Origin: Syntrophus aciditrophicus SB | GTDB lineage: Bacteria > Desulfobacterota > Syntrophia > Syntrophales > Syntrophaceae | Assembly: GCF_000013405.1 (NCBI RefSeq) | Contig: NC_007759.1 | Location: 62,001 to 126,000 of the forward strand | DNA: 64,000 nucleotides | Direction: 5' to 3' | Part shown: positions 26,076 to 34,560 of the stretch, piece by piece | Layout: the number at the start of each line of letters is the position of its first letter | Numbering within the stretch: the stretch's first letter is position 1 | Position numbers and translations under genes: made by a program | Notes under the pieces: model-generated | The model's database searches: none | What the model was told of the DNA's origin: nothing | The model's input: only the letters and a program-made list of their open reading frames with translations

Positions 26076-27985
26076 GCACGATAAATACATGGGATGATTT
26101 GAACAAAGCTGCGAAGCGAGGCCTGGCGCGTCTTCTGCCGGCAAAGGTGAAGATCGTTGTCGGTATGGCTACGAGCGGTATCGCTTCGGGAGCCCAGGCA
26201 GTGTATGACGCCTTGGCAAAAGAAATTGCGAATCGCGGTCTGGATATCGTCCTCAGCAAGGCGGGCAGTATGGGGATGGACTGCATCGAACCCATCGTCG
26301 ACGTCATCGCGCCGGGCAAGCCGCGCCTCTCCTTCAGCAAGATGACGGCGAAGATGGTCCCCATCCTTATTGACCGGGTGGTCAATGGTGATCTGAATGG
26401 GATACAGCCGGCATACCGTATGGATGAGATGGAGCTTCTCCTTCAGGGAGAGAAAAAGGCCTATTTCTCTGGTTCCGTGCCGGTCGATTGCTCCGGAATT
26501 CCTCAGATCAACGAGCTGCCCTTCTACCGCAAACAAGTTAAGATTGCCTTGCGCAACTGCGGTATGATCGATCCTGAAAATATGGATGAATATATCGCCA
26601 GGGGTGGTTACACCGCCCTGCATAAAGCCCTCACGACCATGTCGCCGGAGGATGTTATCCTCGAGGTGAAGACTTCAGGCCTTCGAGGGCGCGGCGGCGG
26701 CGGCTTCCCGACGGGTACGAAATGGGAAAGCTGCCGGCGGGCTGAGGGGGAAATCAAATACGTCATCTGCAACGGTGATGAAGGAGATCCCGGGGCTTAC
26801 ATGGATCGGAGCCTTATGGAAGGCGATCCCCACAGCGTTCTTGAGGGGATGATCATCGGAGCTTATGCTATAGGCGCCCATGAAGGGTACATTTACGTAC
26901 GGAACGAGTACCCTCTGGCCGTGGCAAATCTTCAGCATGCCATCGGGCAGGCAAGAGAAGCCGGCCTTCTGGGGAAAAATATCCTCGGCACGGGTTTTGA
27001 GTTCGACATCAAGATCGCCAAAGGTGCGGGCGCCTTTGTCTGTGGAGAATCGACGGCCCTGATGGCTTCCCTGGAAGGGAAAGCGGGCGAGCCTCGGGCC
27101 AAGTACATACATACGGTGGAACAGGGGCTTTGGAACCGGCCGTCCAACTTGAATAACGTGGAGACATGGGCGAATGTTCCCGTCATTATCGCCCGGGGCG
27201 GCCAATGGTTCTCCGGCATCGGTGTGAAGCACAGCACGGGGACAAAGGTTTTTTCCCTGGTGGGTAAGATCAACAACATCGGCCTCGTGGAAGTGCCTAT
27301 GGGCATACCGCTTAAAGACATCATCTACGAGATCGGCGGCGGCATCCCCGGCGGCAGGAAGTTCAAGGCCGTGCAGACGGGAGGCCCTTCCGGCGGATGC
27401 ATCCCGGACACGATGATCGATCTGCCCGTTGATTTCGATTCCCTCTGGGAAGCCGGCTCCATGATGGGATCCGGGGGGATGATCGTCATGGACGATAAGA
27501 CCTGCATGGTTGACATTGCCCGCTACTTTATCGAATTTCTCGTGTCCGAATCCTGCGGGAAGTGCGTGCCCTGCCGGGAGGGAATCTACCGGATGAACGA
27601 GATTCTCCAGGACATCTGTGCGGGAAAGGGCAGAAGGGGTGACCTGGAGCTTCTGGGACGAATGGCAGAAGCCATCAAGGACGGGTCCCTTTGTGCTCTC
27701 GGTGGCAGCGCCCCGAATCCTGTACTGAGCACAATCCGTTATTTCCGGAGCGAATATGACGCCCACATCCGGAGCAAGAAGTGCCCCGCCGGTGTTTGCA
27801 AGGCCCTCATCCAATATAACATCGACAAGGAGAAGTGTACCGGCTGCATGGCCTGTGCGAAGAAGTGTCCCGTTGAGGCAATCAGTGGCGAGCGGAAAAA
27901 GGCCCACGAGATTGACCAGGCGAAATGCATCAAGTGCGGAGTTTGCATGGAAACGTGCAAGTTTGATGCGATAACCTTATCATAA
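26072..27985 (+). CDS. NuoF/HydB-like NAD(H)-binding flavoprotein, N-terminal cluster site lost
   Basis: A 637-residue subunit. Order: thioredoxin-like domain (residues 1-110), FMN/NADH domain with RGRGGGGFPTGTKW and CNGDEGDPGAYMDR, SLBB segment, a [4Fe-4S] site with SCGKCVPCREG, then two ferredoxin clusters CTGCMACAKKCP and CIKCGVCMETC. This matches electron-bifurcating hydrogenase HydB. Oddly, the N-terminal domain lacks the expected four Cys ligands: the family's GTCG/GCxGLC positions read MATSGIASG and AGSMGMDC, so the [2Fe-2S] cluster is probably absent. GTG start overlaps the preceding stop. It should exchange electrons with NAD(H) and ferredoxin-level clusters. Confidence 0.9.
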   Translation: MSTINTWDDLNKAAKRGLARLLPAKVKIVVGMATSGIASGAQAVYDALAKEIANRGLDIVLSKAGSMGMDCIEPIVDVIAPGKPRLSFSKMTAKMVPILIDRVVNGDLNGIQPAYRMDEMELLLQGEKKAYFSGSVPVDCSGIPQINELPFYRKQVKIALRNCGMIDPENMDEYIARGGYTALHKALTTMSPEDVILEVKTSGLRGRGGGGFPTGTKWESCRRAEGEIKYVICNGDEGDPGAYMDRSLMEGDPHSVLEGMIIGAYAIGAHEGYIYVRNEYPLAVANLQHAIGQAREAGLLGKNILGTGFEFDIKIAKGAGAFVCGESTALMASLEGKAGEPRAKYIHTVEQGLWNRPSNLNNVETWANVPVIIARGGQWFSGIGVKHSTGTKVFSLVGKINNIGLVEVPMGIPLKDIIYEIGGGIPGGRKFKAVQTGGPSGGCIPDTMIDLPVDFDSLWEAGSMMGSGGMIVMDDKTCMVDIARYFIEFLVSESCGKCVPCREGIYRMNEILQDICAGKGRRGDLELLGRMAEAIKDGSLCALGGSAPNPVLSTIRYFRSEYDAHIRSKKCPAGVCKALIQYNIDKEKCTGCMACAKKCPVEAISGERKKAHEIDQAKCIKCGVCMETCKFDAITLS

Positions 27986-27996
27986 AGGTAGGCGAG

Positions 27997-28719
27997 ATGG
28001 TGAATTTAGTCATAGATGGGAAGAAGATCGAGGCAGAGACCGGCACAACAATCCTTTCCGCTGCCCGGGACAACGGGATCGTCATTCCGACCTTGTGTCA
28101 TCACGAGTCGATTGAGGCGTCAGGCGCTTGCCGGCTGTGCGTCGTGGAGATCGCAAAGGGCGGGAGAAAGCGTATCGTTACCTCCTGCATTTATCTTGTC
28201 GAAGACGGCATCGTTGTTGATACAAAAAGCGAACGCGTTCTTGGGGTCCGACGCCTCGTCCTGGAGCTGCTTATGGCCCGGTGTCCGGAATCCGAGGTGG
28301 TGCGGAACCTGGCTGAAGAGCTTGGCGTCAAAACTCAGAAACGCTTCAAGCCTGATAAGGACAAGGGCAAGTGCATCCTGTGCCGGTTGTGTGTAAAGAC
28401 CTGTGAAGATATCGTGGGCGTGTCCGCCATCGGATTGTCCTTCCGCGGGAAGGATAAGGTGGTTGGTCCCCCTTTCACGGAGGATTCGAAGGCCTGCATC
28501 GGCTGTGGCGCCTGTGCTTATGTATGCCCGACGGGGCACATCGAGATGACCACCGGCAACGGCGGCGCCGAGCGCACAATCTGGGGACGAACCTTCAAAA
28601 TGGCACAATGCAGCGTCTGCGGTCAGTACTTTGCCCCGGAGGATCAGCTTCAATATATCAGCAACAAGACGGGTGTGCCGATGGAGAACCTCACCGTCTG
28701 TATGAACTGCCGGCTGTAA
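27997..28719 (+). CDS. Short NuoG/HydA-N-like iron-sulfur subunit without catalytic domain
   Basis: A 240-residue electron-transfer subunit. A plant-type [2Fe-2S] domain has ligands in CHHESIEASGACRLC and TSC, followed by two [4Fe-4S] clusters, CILCRLCVKTCE and CIGCGACAYVCP. The His-ligated cluster seen in NuoG and HydA is missing, and there is no hydrogenase H-cluster or molybdopterin domain. The C-terminus instead ends in two CxxC pairs (CSVCGQYF, then CMNCRL), a likely zinc or rubredoxin-like knuckle. It closes the operon and could couple the NuoEF-like pair to the pyruvate oxidoreductase. Confidence 0.85.
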   Translation: MVNLVIDGKKIEAETGTTILSAARDNGIVIPTLCHHESIEASGACRLCVVEIAKGGRKRIVTSCIYLVEDGIVVDTKSERVLGVRRLVLELLMARCPESEVVRNLAEELGVKTQKRFKPDKDKGKCILCRLCVKTCEDIVGVSAIGLSFRGKDKVVGPPFTEDSKACIGCGACAYVCPTGHIEMTTGNGGAERTIWGRTFKMAQCSVCGQYFAPEDQLQYISNKTGVPMENLTVCMNCRL

Positions 28720-28765
28720 GCCGGGAGACCCTGGCAGCAGAGACACATGAATTAGAGATACATAC

Positions 28766-28841
28766 TCCTCAGTAGCTCAGTCGGTAGAGCAGATGGCTGT
28801 TAACCATCGGGTCCGTGGTTCGAGTCCGCGCTGGGGAGCCA
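28766..28841 (+). tRNA. tRNA-Asn (anticodon GTT), CCA encoded
   Basis: Acceptor TCCTCAG pairs with CTGGGGA (one G-T), the D arm has GTAGCTCAGTCGGTAGAGC, the anticodon loop CTGTTAA gives GTT, and the T arm contains GTTCGAGTCC. CCA is encoded at 28839-28841. It lies 46 bases after the operon's last stop codon. Confidence 0.96.
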
Positions 28842-28859
28842 ATAAATAACGGAACTGAA

Positions 28860-28877
28860 TGCTCCCGGAAGGGAGCC
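28860..28877 (+). other. Hairpin after tRNA-Asn
   Basis: GCTCCC and GGGAGC pair around a GGAA tetraloop shortly after the tRNA end. There is no T run; it may help tRNA 3' processing. Confidence 0.35.
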
Positions 28878-28895
28878 GTCTTCCGGGCTTATCCT

Positions 28896-28943
28896 AAGTG
28901 CACCTGTTCAGGCAGCATAACAGCCTTTCAGGTGCACTTTTTC
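28896..28943 (+). terminator. Terminator after tRNA-Asn
   Basis: AAGTGCACCTG pairs perfectly with CAGGTGCACTT over 11 bases and is followed by TTTTTC. The 22-base loop is long. The site lies between the tRNA and the convergent ccsA gene and may act on both strands, because the left arm is preceded by AGGA rather than a strong A run. Confidence 0.7.
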
Positions 28944-29020
28944 TTTGATGATCTTGATTCCGTCGCCTTTCGGCTCAATCCGAATGATCGGCTCCGATTT
29001 TCAGGCGAAAGAGGCCGGTC

Positions 29021-29869
29021 TTATGCGTTGAGGTAGCTGTGCAGTCCGGGCAGATAATTGACGCCGAGATAGGTGAACAGGACGGAAGCGAAGCCGATGA
29101 CCGCCATGACCGCCATGCGCTTTCCCCGCCAGCCCCGGACGAGGCGGGCATGAAGCATGATGGCGTAAATGATCCAGGTAATCAGGGACCACGTTTCCTT
29201 TGGATCCCAGCTCCAGTAGGAGCCCCAGGCGAAATGGGCCCAGACGGATCCTGTCAGGATGCCCATGGACAAAAAAACAAACCCCAGGACGACGCCCTGA
29301 TAGATCAGAGTATCCAGAGTATCCGGTGAGGGCAGACAGGCACTCCTGTTGTCCGGGCTGTCTTTGTCGGCAGGAACCAGGGGGTGGATGAAATAAATCA
29401 GACCTGAGCCAAAAGCCAGGGTAAAGCTTGCATAGCCCAGAAAGCAGGTTACAACATGGCTGGTCAGCCAGTTGCTCTGCAGGGCAGGAATCAGAGGCTG
29501 GATATTGTTGTCGACGCCGGGAGCGATGGAGGCATAGGCCATGGCCAGAAAGGCGACGGGGATGACAAAGGCGCCCGGAACCCTGTTGGCCGCTTTCCAT
29601 TCCAGAATGAGATAGAGAAAGACAATGCTCCAGGCAAAGAAGACCATGGATTCGTAGAGATTGGACAAGGGGATATGGCCGATCCCCAGGTCGTAGGACA
29701 ACTTCCACCGCCAGACAAGAGCGCAGGACTGCACGGCAAGTCCCACCCAGGCGGTCATGGTCGCCAGCCGACCCCAGAAGGTCTTGCCGAAAACAGTGCG
29801 AAACAGATAAAAAACAAAAGCGGCAAAATAGATGAAAGTTACCCAACTCAGGATCGTCGTATGCGTCAT
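29021..29869 (-). CDS. ccsA: Cytochrome c biogenesis protein CcsA/CcsB type (heme transporter)
   Basis: A 282-residue membrane protein with about eight hydrophobic segments and the tryptophan-rich heme-binding WWD-type motif WGSYWSWDPKETWSL near residue 220. Conserved His residues flank it (HVVTCFLGYASF and IMLHARLVRGW). With ResB it moves heme across the membrane and attaches it to apocytochromes (system II). Its start overlaps the resB stop (ATGA). The neighbouring divergent operon encodes more than 25 heme-binding sites, an obvious client set. Confidence 0.92.
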   Translation of the reverse strand: MTHTTILSWVTFIYFAAFVFYLFRTVFGKTFWGRLATMTAWVGLAVQSCALVWRWKLSYDLGIGHIPLSNLYESMVFFAWSIVFLYLILEWKAANRVPGAFVIPVAFLAMAYASIAPGVDNNIQPLIPALQSNWLTSHVVTCFLGYASFTLAFGSGLIYFIHPLVPADKDSPDNRSACLPSPDTLDTLIYQGVVLGFVFLSMGILTGSVWAHFAWGSYWSWDPKETWSLITWIIYAIMLHARLVRGWRGKRMAVMAVIGFASVLFTYLGVNYLPGLHSYLNA

Positions 29870-31260
29870 ATAGTCATCGCCTTCCTGACCGCGGCGTGAA
29901 GGTTGCGGATCTCCTTTTCAAAAGCCGCCGGATTTCGGTTGCTCATCCCGGTGATGTGGATCGAAGCTCCTTCTCCGTCCGAAAAAATCCAGATCCAGAA
30001 CCGGCGATGGGACATCCAGAAGGTCATCATCAGGCCGGCGATCAGCAGGATGCCGCCCCCCGCCACCAGAGGCACGCCGGGATCCCGGACAACCTGCAGC
30101 CCCGTGCTGTATTTCTGTTCCACCCGGGTGAGAGAAAATTCATAAGGTTTGAAAAGGGCGGGATTGAAAAGGGGCATTTCGTTCAGCAGGCCGGGATTCA
30201 TCTGTTTGATTTCTTCGATATGCCTGAACACCCAGAACTGAACATCCCCCCGGGGCGATGAGATGAGTAATTTGACGGCCGGCCCCATTTCCATGATATT
30301 TTCTTCCACGCGTAAAACCGTTCCCTTTGCCTGGCTGCCGGGCAGTTCAAAGACGTCTCCCTCCGTCAATACCAGTTCCGGCTGCTGCCGTACACCGTTT
30401 CTGGAAAAGGAGAGATGGGCTTTGTTATCCTCTGACATCCCGTAGCTGGACTGATAGAAACGGATCGTCTCGAAAGAAAGAGGATGGTTGACCAGCAGAG
30501 CGCCTTGCCTGATCACCTTTCCGTCCTTGAGAAAGGAAAGATCTGAGCGGTAAGTCTTCGGGGCGCCGTTTTCATGAAATTCCAACGTGAATTTATCGCA
30601 GCGAACGGCAAAGTCGAGTTGCCTGATTCCCCTGCCGCCTTTCAATTCGACTTCCTGTACGGCCTGCCCTTCATCGATGGTGACATAAGCCTCGAACCCA
30701 AAGAGCGAACCGACCACCGCTCCCAGAATAATGATCAGGATGCTCACATGGACCACGTAAACACCCAGATGAGCGAAGCGCCCTTTCTGAGCGAAAAGGA
30801 AGACGCCTCTTTCCGTTTCCTGCCTGTCGACACTCCCCCATCTCTTCCTGGCAAGAGATTCAAGTCTGGAAACGACGGTATCCTTGCCTTCCTTCACGTT
30901 GAAGGTCTGTTCTACGCCTGCGGAGGGAAACAGACCTTCAGGAACGGGAAAACCGGGAGTCCGGATCTTTTTCCATGCTGAGGGGAAACGATTCAGGGAG
31001 CATACGATGAGATTCAGGGACAACAAGCTCATGAGAAGGTAAAAGACTGTGGAATGGTAGATGTCGAGCAACTGGAGCCGCAGCAGCCATTCCGCTGCGG
31101 CAGGCGGCAGGCGATGGAGGAAATCCCCCGCTTCTTGCTGCTGGGGGAGAAACGTTCCCCCAACAGCAAGAAGAGCGATAAGGATCATCAGGACAATCGT
31201 CAGTTTGACGGAGGAAAAGAATGCCCGGACAGGATTTGTTTTTTTTGGCACAAACCGCAC
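29866..31260 (-). CDS. resB: Cytochrome c biogenesis protein ResB/Ccs1
   Basis: A 464-residue partner of CcsA. Membrane segments are at about residues 12-38, 65-90, 160-190 and 400-420, with a large periplasmic domain between the last two. FFSSVKLTIVLMILIALLAVGG at the start and a late LVAGGGILLIAGLMMTFW segment are typical (quoted in part). ResB binds apocytochrome and passes it to the heme site. The GTG at 31260 has little space for a ribosome binding site, so the start is uncertain. It diverges from the cytochrome operon across 330 bases. Confidence 0.9.
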   Translation of the reverse strand: MRFVPKKTNPVRAFFSSVKLTIVLMILIALLAVGGTFLPQQQEAGDFLHRLPPAAAEWLLRLQLLDIYHSTVFYLLMSLLSLNLIVCSLNRFPSAWKKIRTPGFPVPEGLFPSAGVEQTFNVKEGKDTVVSRLESLARKRWGSVDRQETERGVFLFAQKGRFAHLGVYVVHVSILIIILGAVVGSLFGFEAYVTIDEGQAVQEVELKGGRGIRQLDFAVRCDKFTLEFHENGAPKTYRSDLSFLKDGKVIRQGALLVNHPLSFETIRFYQSSYGMSEDNKAHLSFSRNGVRQQPELVLTEGDVFELPGSQAKGTVLRVEENIMEMGPAVKLLISSPRGDVQFWVFRHIEEIKQMNPGLLNEMPLFNPALFKPYEFSLTRVEQKYSTGLQVVRDPGVPLVAGGGILLIAGLMMTFWMSHRRFWIWIFSDGEGASIHITGMSNRNPAAFEKEIRNLHAAVRKAMTI

Positions 31261-31590
31261 TCCCGATGGATGGTTTTGAAAATAAAAGGCGGTTTCGGTT
31301 CCGTTGGCGCCCTAACGATTGAAAATTAACATCAAACGACTCTTACCGCAAGGGTTAGATAGAACCGTGAGTCTGACTGAGTTCTAAAAATTTTCCGCAA
31401 TCGTTCATTTTTTCGTTTGCCGGGGTTATTCTATTGATTTCAGACAAAATCCGTTATAGCATAAATACAACATGGCTCCTGAAACGTACCAGGTTTCGTA
31501 GCGGAAAGGGGCCATCACCCTCGGTCTGAAAACGTTTTCATTGACAGCTCCTTTGATTCCTCTGTCGAAAAGGCAGGAGTATTAAAAAGC
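31261..31590. other. Divergent control region of the cytochrome operon
   Basis: This 330-base AT-richer stretch separates resB from the cytochrome operon and holds no reading frame worth calling. A weak promoter may be TTGATT near 31435 with TAGCAT 17 bases later. A structured element follows at 31472. AGGAG at 31575-31579 is the ribosome binding site for the first cytochrome gene at 31591. Confidence 0.5.
31472..31515 (+). promoter_or_regulatory. Structured 5' leader element, type unknown
   Basis: ATGGCTCC (31472-31479) pairs with GGGGCCAT (31508-31515), and inside it GAAAC pairs with GTTTC, giving a two-stem fold directly behind the possible promoter. It does not match the cyclic-di-GMP, cobalamin or molybdenum riboswitch consensus as I recall them. 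It may be a protein-binding site, an unknown riboswitch or chance. Confidence 0.35.
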
Positions 31591-32826
31591 ATGAAGACGA
31601 ACCGGCTTGTCTCTTTTTTTCTCGTCCTTTTCCTTCTGCCCGCATGGGCTTGGGCGGCTGCAGTCAATCAGTGCATTTCCTGCCATACAGATGATCAAAA
31701 GATGAAGTCCCTGGTCAAACCACCGGCTATCGGCGGCGAAGGCGAGGGGTGAGCGGGGGCGCCTCCGCCCGTGAAGGCGGAAGAGTATTATAAGGGATAC
31801 CTTGTCAACCCTGAACTGTTAGCCAAAGACCCGCATCTTTCCAAGGGATGCGAAACCTGCCACAAGGGCGACAAAAGCGGTGAAACGAAAGAGCAGGCCC
31901 ACGAGGGCATGGTGAAGCGGCCATCGGACAATCTCAAGACCTGCGGCCAATGCCACGGAAAGATCGCCGCCGCCTATGGGAAATCTCTTCATTACACAAC
32001 GATCGGCCAGCGGCAGGGGGTCATGGCAAGGTTTTCCAAGGCGGAACTCAAGATCTTCGACAAGCGCGTCTTCGAACAATCCTGCCGGAGCTGCCACGCC
32101 TCCTGCGGTGGATGTCATGTGAAATCACCACCGGTATCCGGGATCAGCCTCGGCCTGATCCAGGGGCATAAATTTGTCAGGAAGGATGAAGGCAAGACCT
32201 GCGCCTTTTGCCATGGCGGACGTGTCTATCCGGAATATGTGGGCGAATACGGCGGGGCAACGGATGTCCACTACCAGAAAGGAATGATGTGCCTTGACTG
32301 CCACAAGAAACGGGAATTCCACGGCGACGGAAAGAAATATCTCACCAAGCAGGCGGTGAAAGACCGTCCCGCCTGCACGAACTGCCACAAGACGATCAAC
32401 TCGAAGACACTGCTGACAAAGAAGGCCCACAGCGTTCACCGGGGCAAGGTGAGCTGCTACGGCTGCCACTCGGGCGGCCAGTATCGGAACTGTTATGACT
32501 GCCATGAAGGGACGGGTGCTAAGGCGGAGCCAGGTTTTATCCTGGGGAAAAACCCCCGGAACACGAAGGAGGTCACAACACTGCGTGTTATCCCGACTGT
32601 CCGGAATTCCTTTGAGAAGGTGGGAATCCGCATGGAGAAATTCGATGCCCTCCCCAATTACTGGAATTCGCCGGTCCACAATATCCGGAAGCGTACGGAC
32701 CGGACTCGCTCCTGCGATTCATGTCATACGGATCGCACCGGGTTCCTGACGTGGGAAACCCTCCTGAAAGGAGGAGCCAAGGCGAATGAACGGCTGATCC
32801 ACACTCCAAAACCCATAACCCGATAA
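31591..32826 (+). CDS. Eleven-heme c-type cytochrome with in-frame UGA (candidate selenoprotein)
   Basis: ATG 31591 opens a signal peptide (MKTNRLVSFFLVLFLLPAWAWA) and a first heme site CISCH. At codon 54 the frame meets TGA (31750-31752) between GEGEG and AGAPPP, then continues for 357 codons with ten more CxxCH sites and a stop at 32826. The part after the TGA has no signal peptide and no CxxCH-less start of its own, so an exported product needs the UGA read through. A hairpin (31764-31781) fits a bacterial SECIS. Read as selenocysteine, the product is 411 residues and periplasmic. Alternatives are a nonsense mutation or sequencing error. It heads an operon with a 7-heme cytochrome, a rhodanese and a cytochrome b. 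Confidence 0.65.
31750..31781 (+). promoter_or_regulatory. Candidate bacterial SECIS element behind in-frame UGA
   Basis: After the UGA come 11 bases, then TCCGCC (31764-31769), loop CGTGAA, and GGCGGA (31776-31781): a 6-bp stem with a 6-base loop. The loop begins 17 bases after the UGA and has G at its second position. From memory, bacterial SECIS models ask for a loop 16-37 bases from UGA, a stem of at least 4 bp and G in the first two loop positions; this fits all three. A competing stem, GCGGGG with CTCCGC, could also form. Confidence 0.5.
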
Positions 32827-32913
32827 ACGGTATTACAATGATCAAACGGGGTAAGGTATCCCGGCAAATTCCCACTCCTGTTAAATACAAAAGTCTGAAG
32901 GAAAGAGGCGGTC

Positions 32914-34560
32914 ATGGATGCAGTTCGAGGAATGGCATATGCGATCCTGATTGCCGTGCTGGCAATCGCTGTTCAGATTACCTGGGAGAGTCGCGTCCTG
33001 GGAGCAGGCAGTCACGTGGATGTCTGGTTGCGCAATGAAAACGGCGCGAAGATCACCCCCTCGGATAACGAAACCGATCCTTACAGCCCGCGAAAAACAT
33101 GCGGGGCCTGCCACAGCTATGCAACGATCAGCAAAGGGAACCACTTTCAGGGAAAATCTTCAGAGCGCAGAAAAGCGGATTCGTCGGCGCTGCCGGCCGC
33201 TCTGTATCCGGATAACAGAAGCCGTTTTCAGAAAGGCAGCGCCGGGGAGGCGGACTGCCTTGTCTGCCATATGACGGGCTATCGCCTCGATCAGCGCAAC
33301 AGGAGCATCCGGGCGGGGCGGGAGCTTACGGTGCCAACGACTGGAGCGAATCTCGGCGAAATTCAACCGGATCTCAAGTCATCACAGAAGGGCGATCCTG
33401 GAAATCTGTCCCGGCGACCCGCAGTTATCTACCGCTGGGGAAGTCCTGTGTTTACCCGGGATGGCAAATTGTCCGGAACCATCATCCGTCCTTCCGTCAG
33501 TTCGGCCAGTTGCCTGCAGTGCCACGGTGATGACCAGGCGTTTCATACGGCAACCCTGCACAGGGCGGAATACGACGTTCACGTAAGGGTGGGCCTGCGC
33601 TGCACGGACTGCCATGGCCTGGCTGTAAATGTGCCGGGAGGCCGCCTTGCTCACCGGATCGGGCGGGGAAGTTCCGGGCAAAGTGTCGAGAAGACGGGCA
33701 TGAAGACCTGCACGAGCTGTCATCTGGACGGCCTCTACCGATATCGTCCCGGACTTCCGGAGTCGGCGCCGAATCCTCTGGTTGTTCATGCAGCGAAATT
33801 TCCGAAGGCCTCCTTCCATTTCCGACTCCTTTCCTGTACCGCCTGCCACAGCACGGGGCAGCCGGCCAAAGGCGCGTATCTTATGGATGCATCCACCGGT
33901 ACGGTCTCCTGGTACACCGCTGACAACATGTCAGCCGCAGACCGGGGCGCTTTTCGGAAGGCGGCGGAAAAGCCCTGGCCGCCCTGGATTGCCATCCAGG
34001 GCATGAAGGACGGTTCCGGTGAACGCTACACCGCCGCTGTCCCGCACACGGGCCAGTGGTTTGCCGAAAGAACCGGACGGAATACCTTTCGCGCCTTACC
34101 CCCAAATGCAGTTTCCCGAGCATATCAAGCCAGCAGAGGGATCACCTCCGTCGAGGTCAGGGATTCATCCGGCAGGAAGATCCGCCGGGTTACTGTGGCC
34201 ACGGAAGGGGACATGGAAAAGATGCTGCAGGCTCTCCACCGCCTCGGCTACCGAAAGGCCGTCTTTATGGCGGACAAGGTCTATGAATGGAAGGGCGGGA
34301 AGATTGTTTCCTCCGAGCTTCCCTTTGCCAATACCCTGTCTGTTCCCATCTGGCACAATGTGGTTCCCATCGGCAGGAAGCAGACCCTCGGGGCTAAAGA
34401 CTGCAGGGACTGCCACGACGAGAAGGCGCTGTTCTTCGGGAAATTGAAAGTCCGGAGTGTGGGCCGCTTCCTGAAAGAAGATTATCCGAAACCGAAGGCG
34501 CCGAATGCTTCGCCTCAGATGGAGGAATGGGGCATGGAGGAGGTTCCGGCCTATGAATAA
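32914..34560 (+). CDS. Seven-heme c-type cytochrome
   Basis: A 548-residue exported protein: an N-terminal hydrophobic segment (AYAILIAVLAIAVQITW) that may be a signal peptide or anchor, then CxxCH sites CGACH, CLVCH, CLQCH, CTDCH, CTSCH, CTACH and, far downstream, CRDCH. Six hemes cluster in residues 60-330; residues 340-480 have no heme and resemble a separate globular domain (GDMEKMLQALHRLGYRKAVFM); the last heme is near residue 510. A periplasmic electron-transfer or terminal-reductase role is likely, but no known active site is recognised. ATG 32914 follows AAAGAGGCGG. The next gene overlaps its stop. Confidence 0.85.
   Translation: MDAVRGMAYAILIAVLAIAVQITWESRVLGAGSHVDVWLRNENGAKITPSDNETDPYSPRKTCGACHSYATISKGNHFQGKSSERRKADSSALPAALYPDNRSRFQKGSAGEADCLVCHMTGYRLDQRNRSIRAGRELTVPTTGANLGEIQPDLKSSQKGDPGNLSRRPAVIYRWGSPVFTRDGKLSGTIIRPSVSSASCLQCHGDDQAFHTATLHRAEYDVHVRVGLRCTDCHGLAVNVPGGRLAHRIGRGSSGQSVEKTGMKTCTSCHLDGLYRYRPGLPESAPNPLVVHAAKFPKASFHFRLLSCTACHSTGQPAKGAYLMDASTGTVSWYTADNMSAADRGAFRKAAEKPWPPWIAIQGMKDGSGERYTAAVPHTGQWFAERTGRNTFRALPPNAVSRAYQASRGITSVEVRDSSGRKIRRVTVATEGDMEKMLQALHRLGYRKAVFMADKVYEWKGGKIVSSELPFANTLSVPIWHNVVPIGRKQTLGAKDCRDCHDEKALFFGKLKVRSVGRFLKEDYPKPKAPNASPQMEEWGMEEVPAYE

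Noticed and set aside
26675-27907. 410-codon minus-strand open frame
   Set aside because: It is opposite the NuoF-like gene and shows no domain.
31771-32826. Ten-heme cytochrome starting at GTG 31771 as a separate gene
   Set aside because: No ribosome binding site fits, the GTG lies in the candidate SECIS loop, and the product would have no signal peptide although c-type heme attachment needs export.
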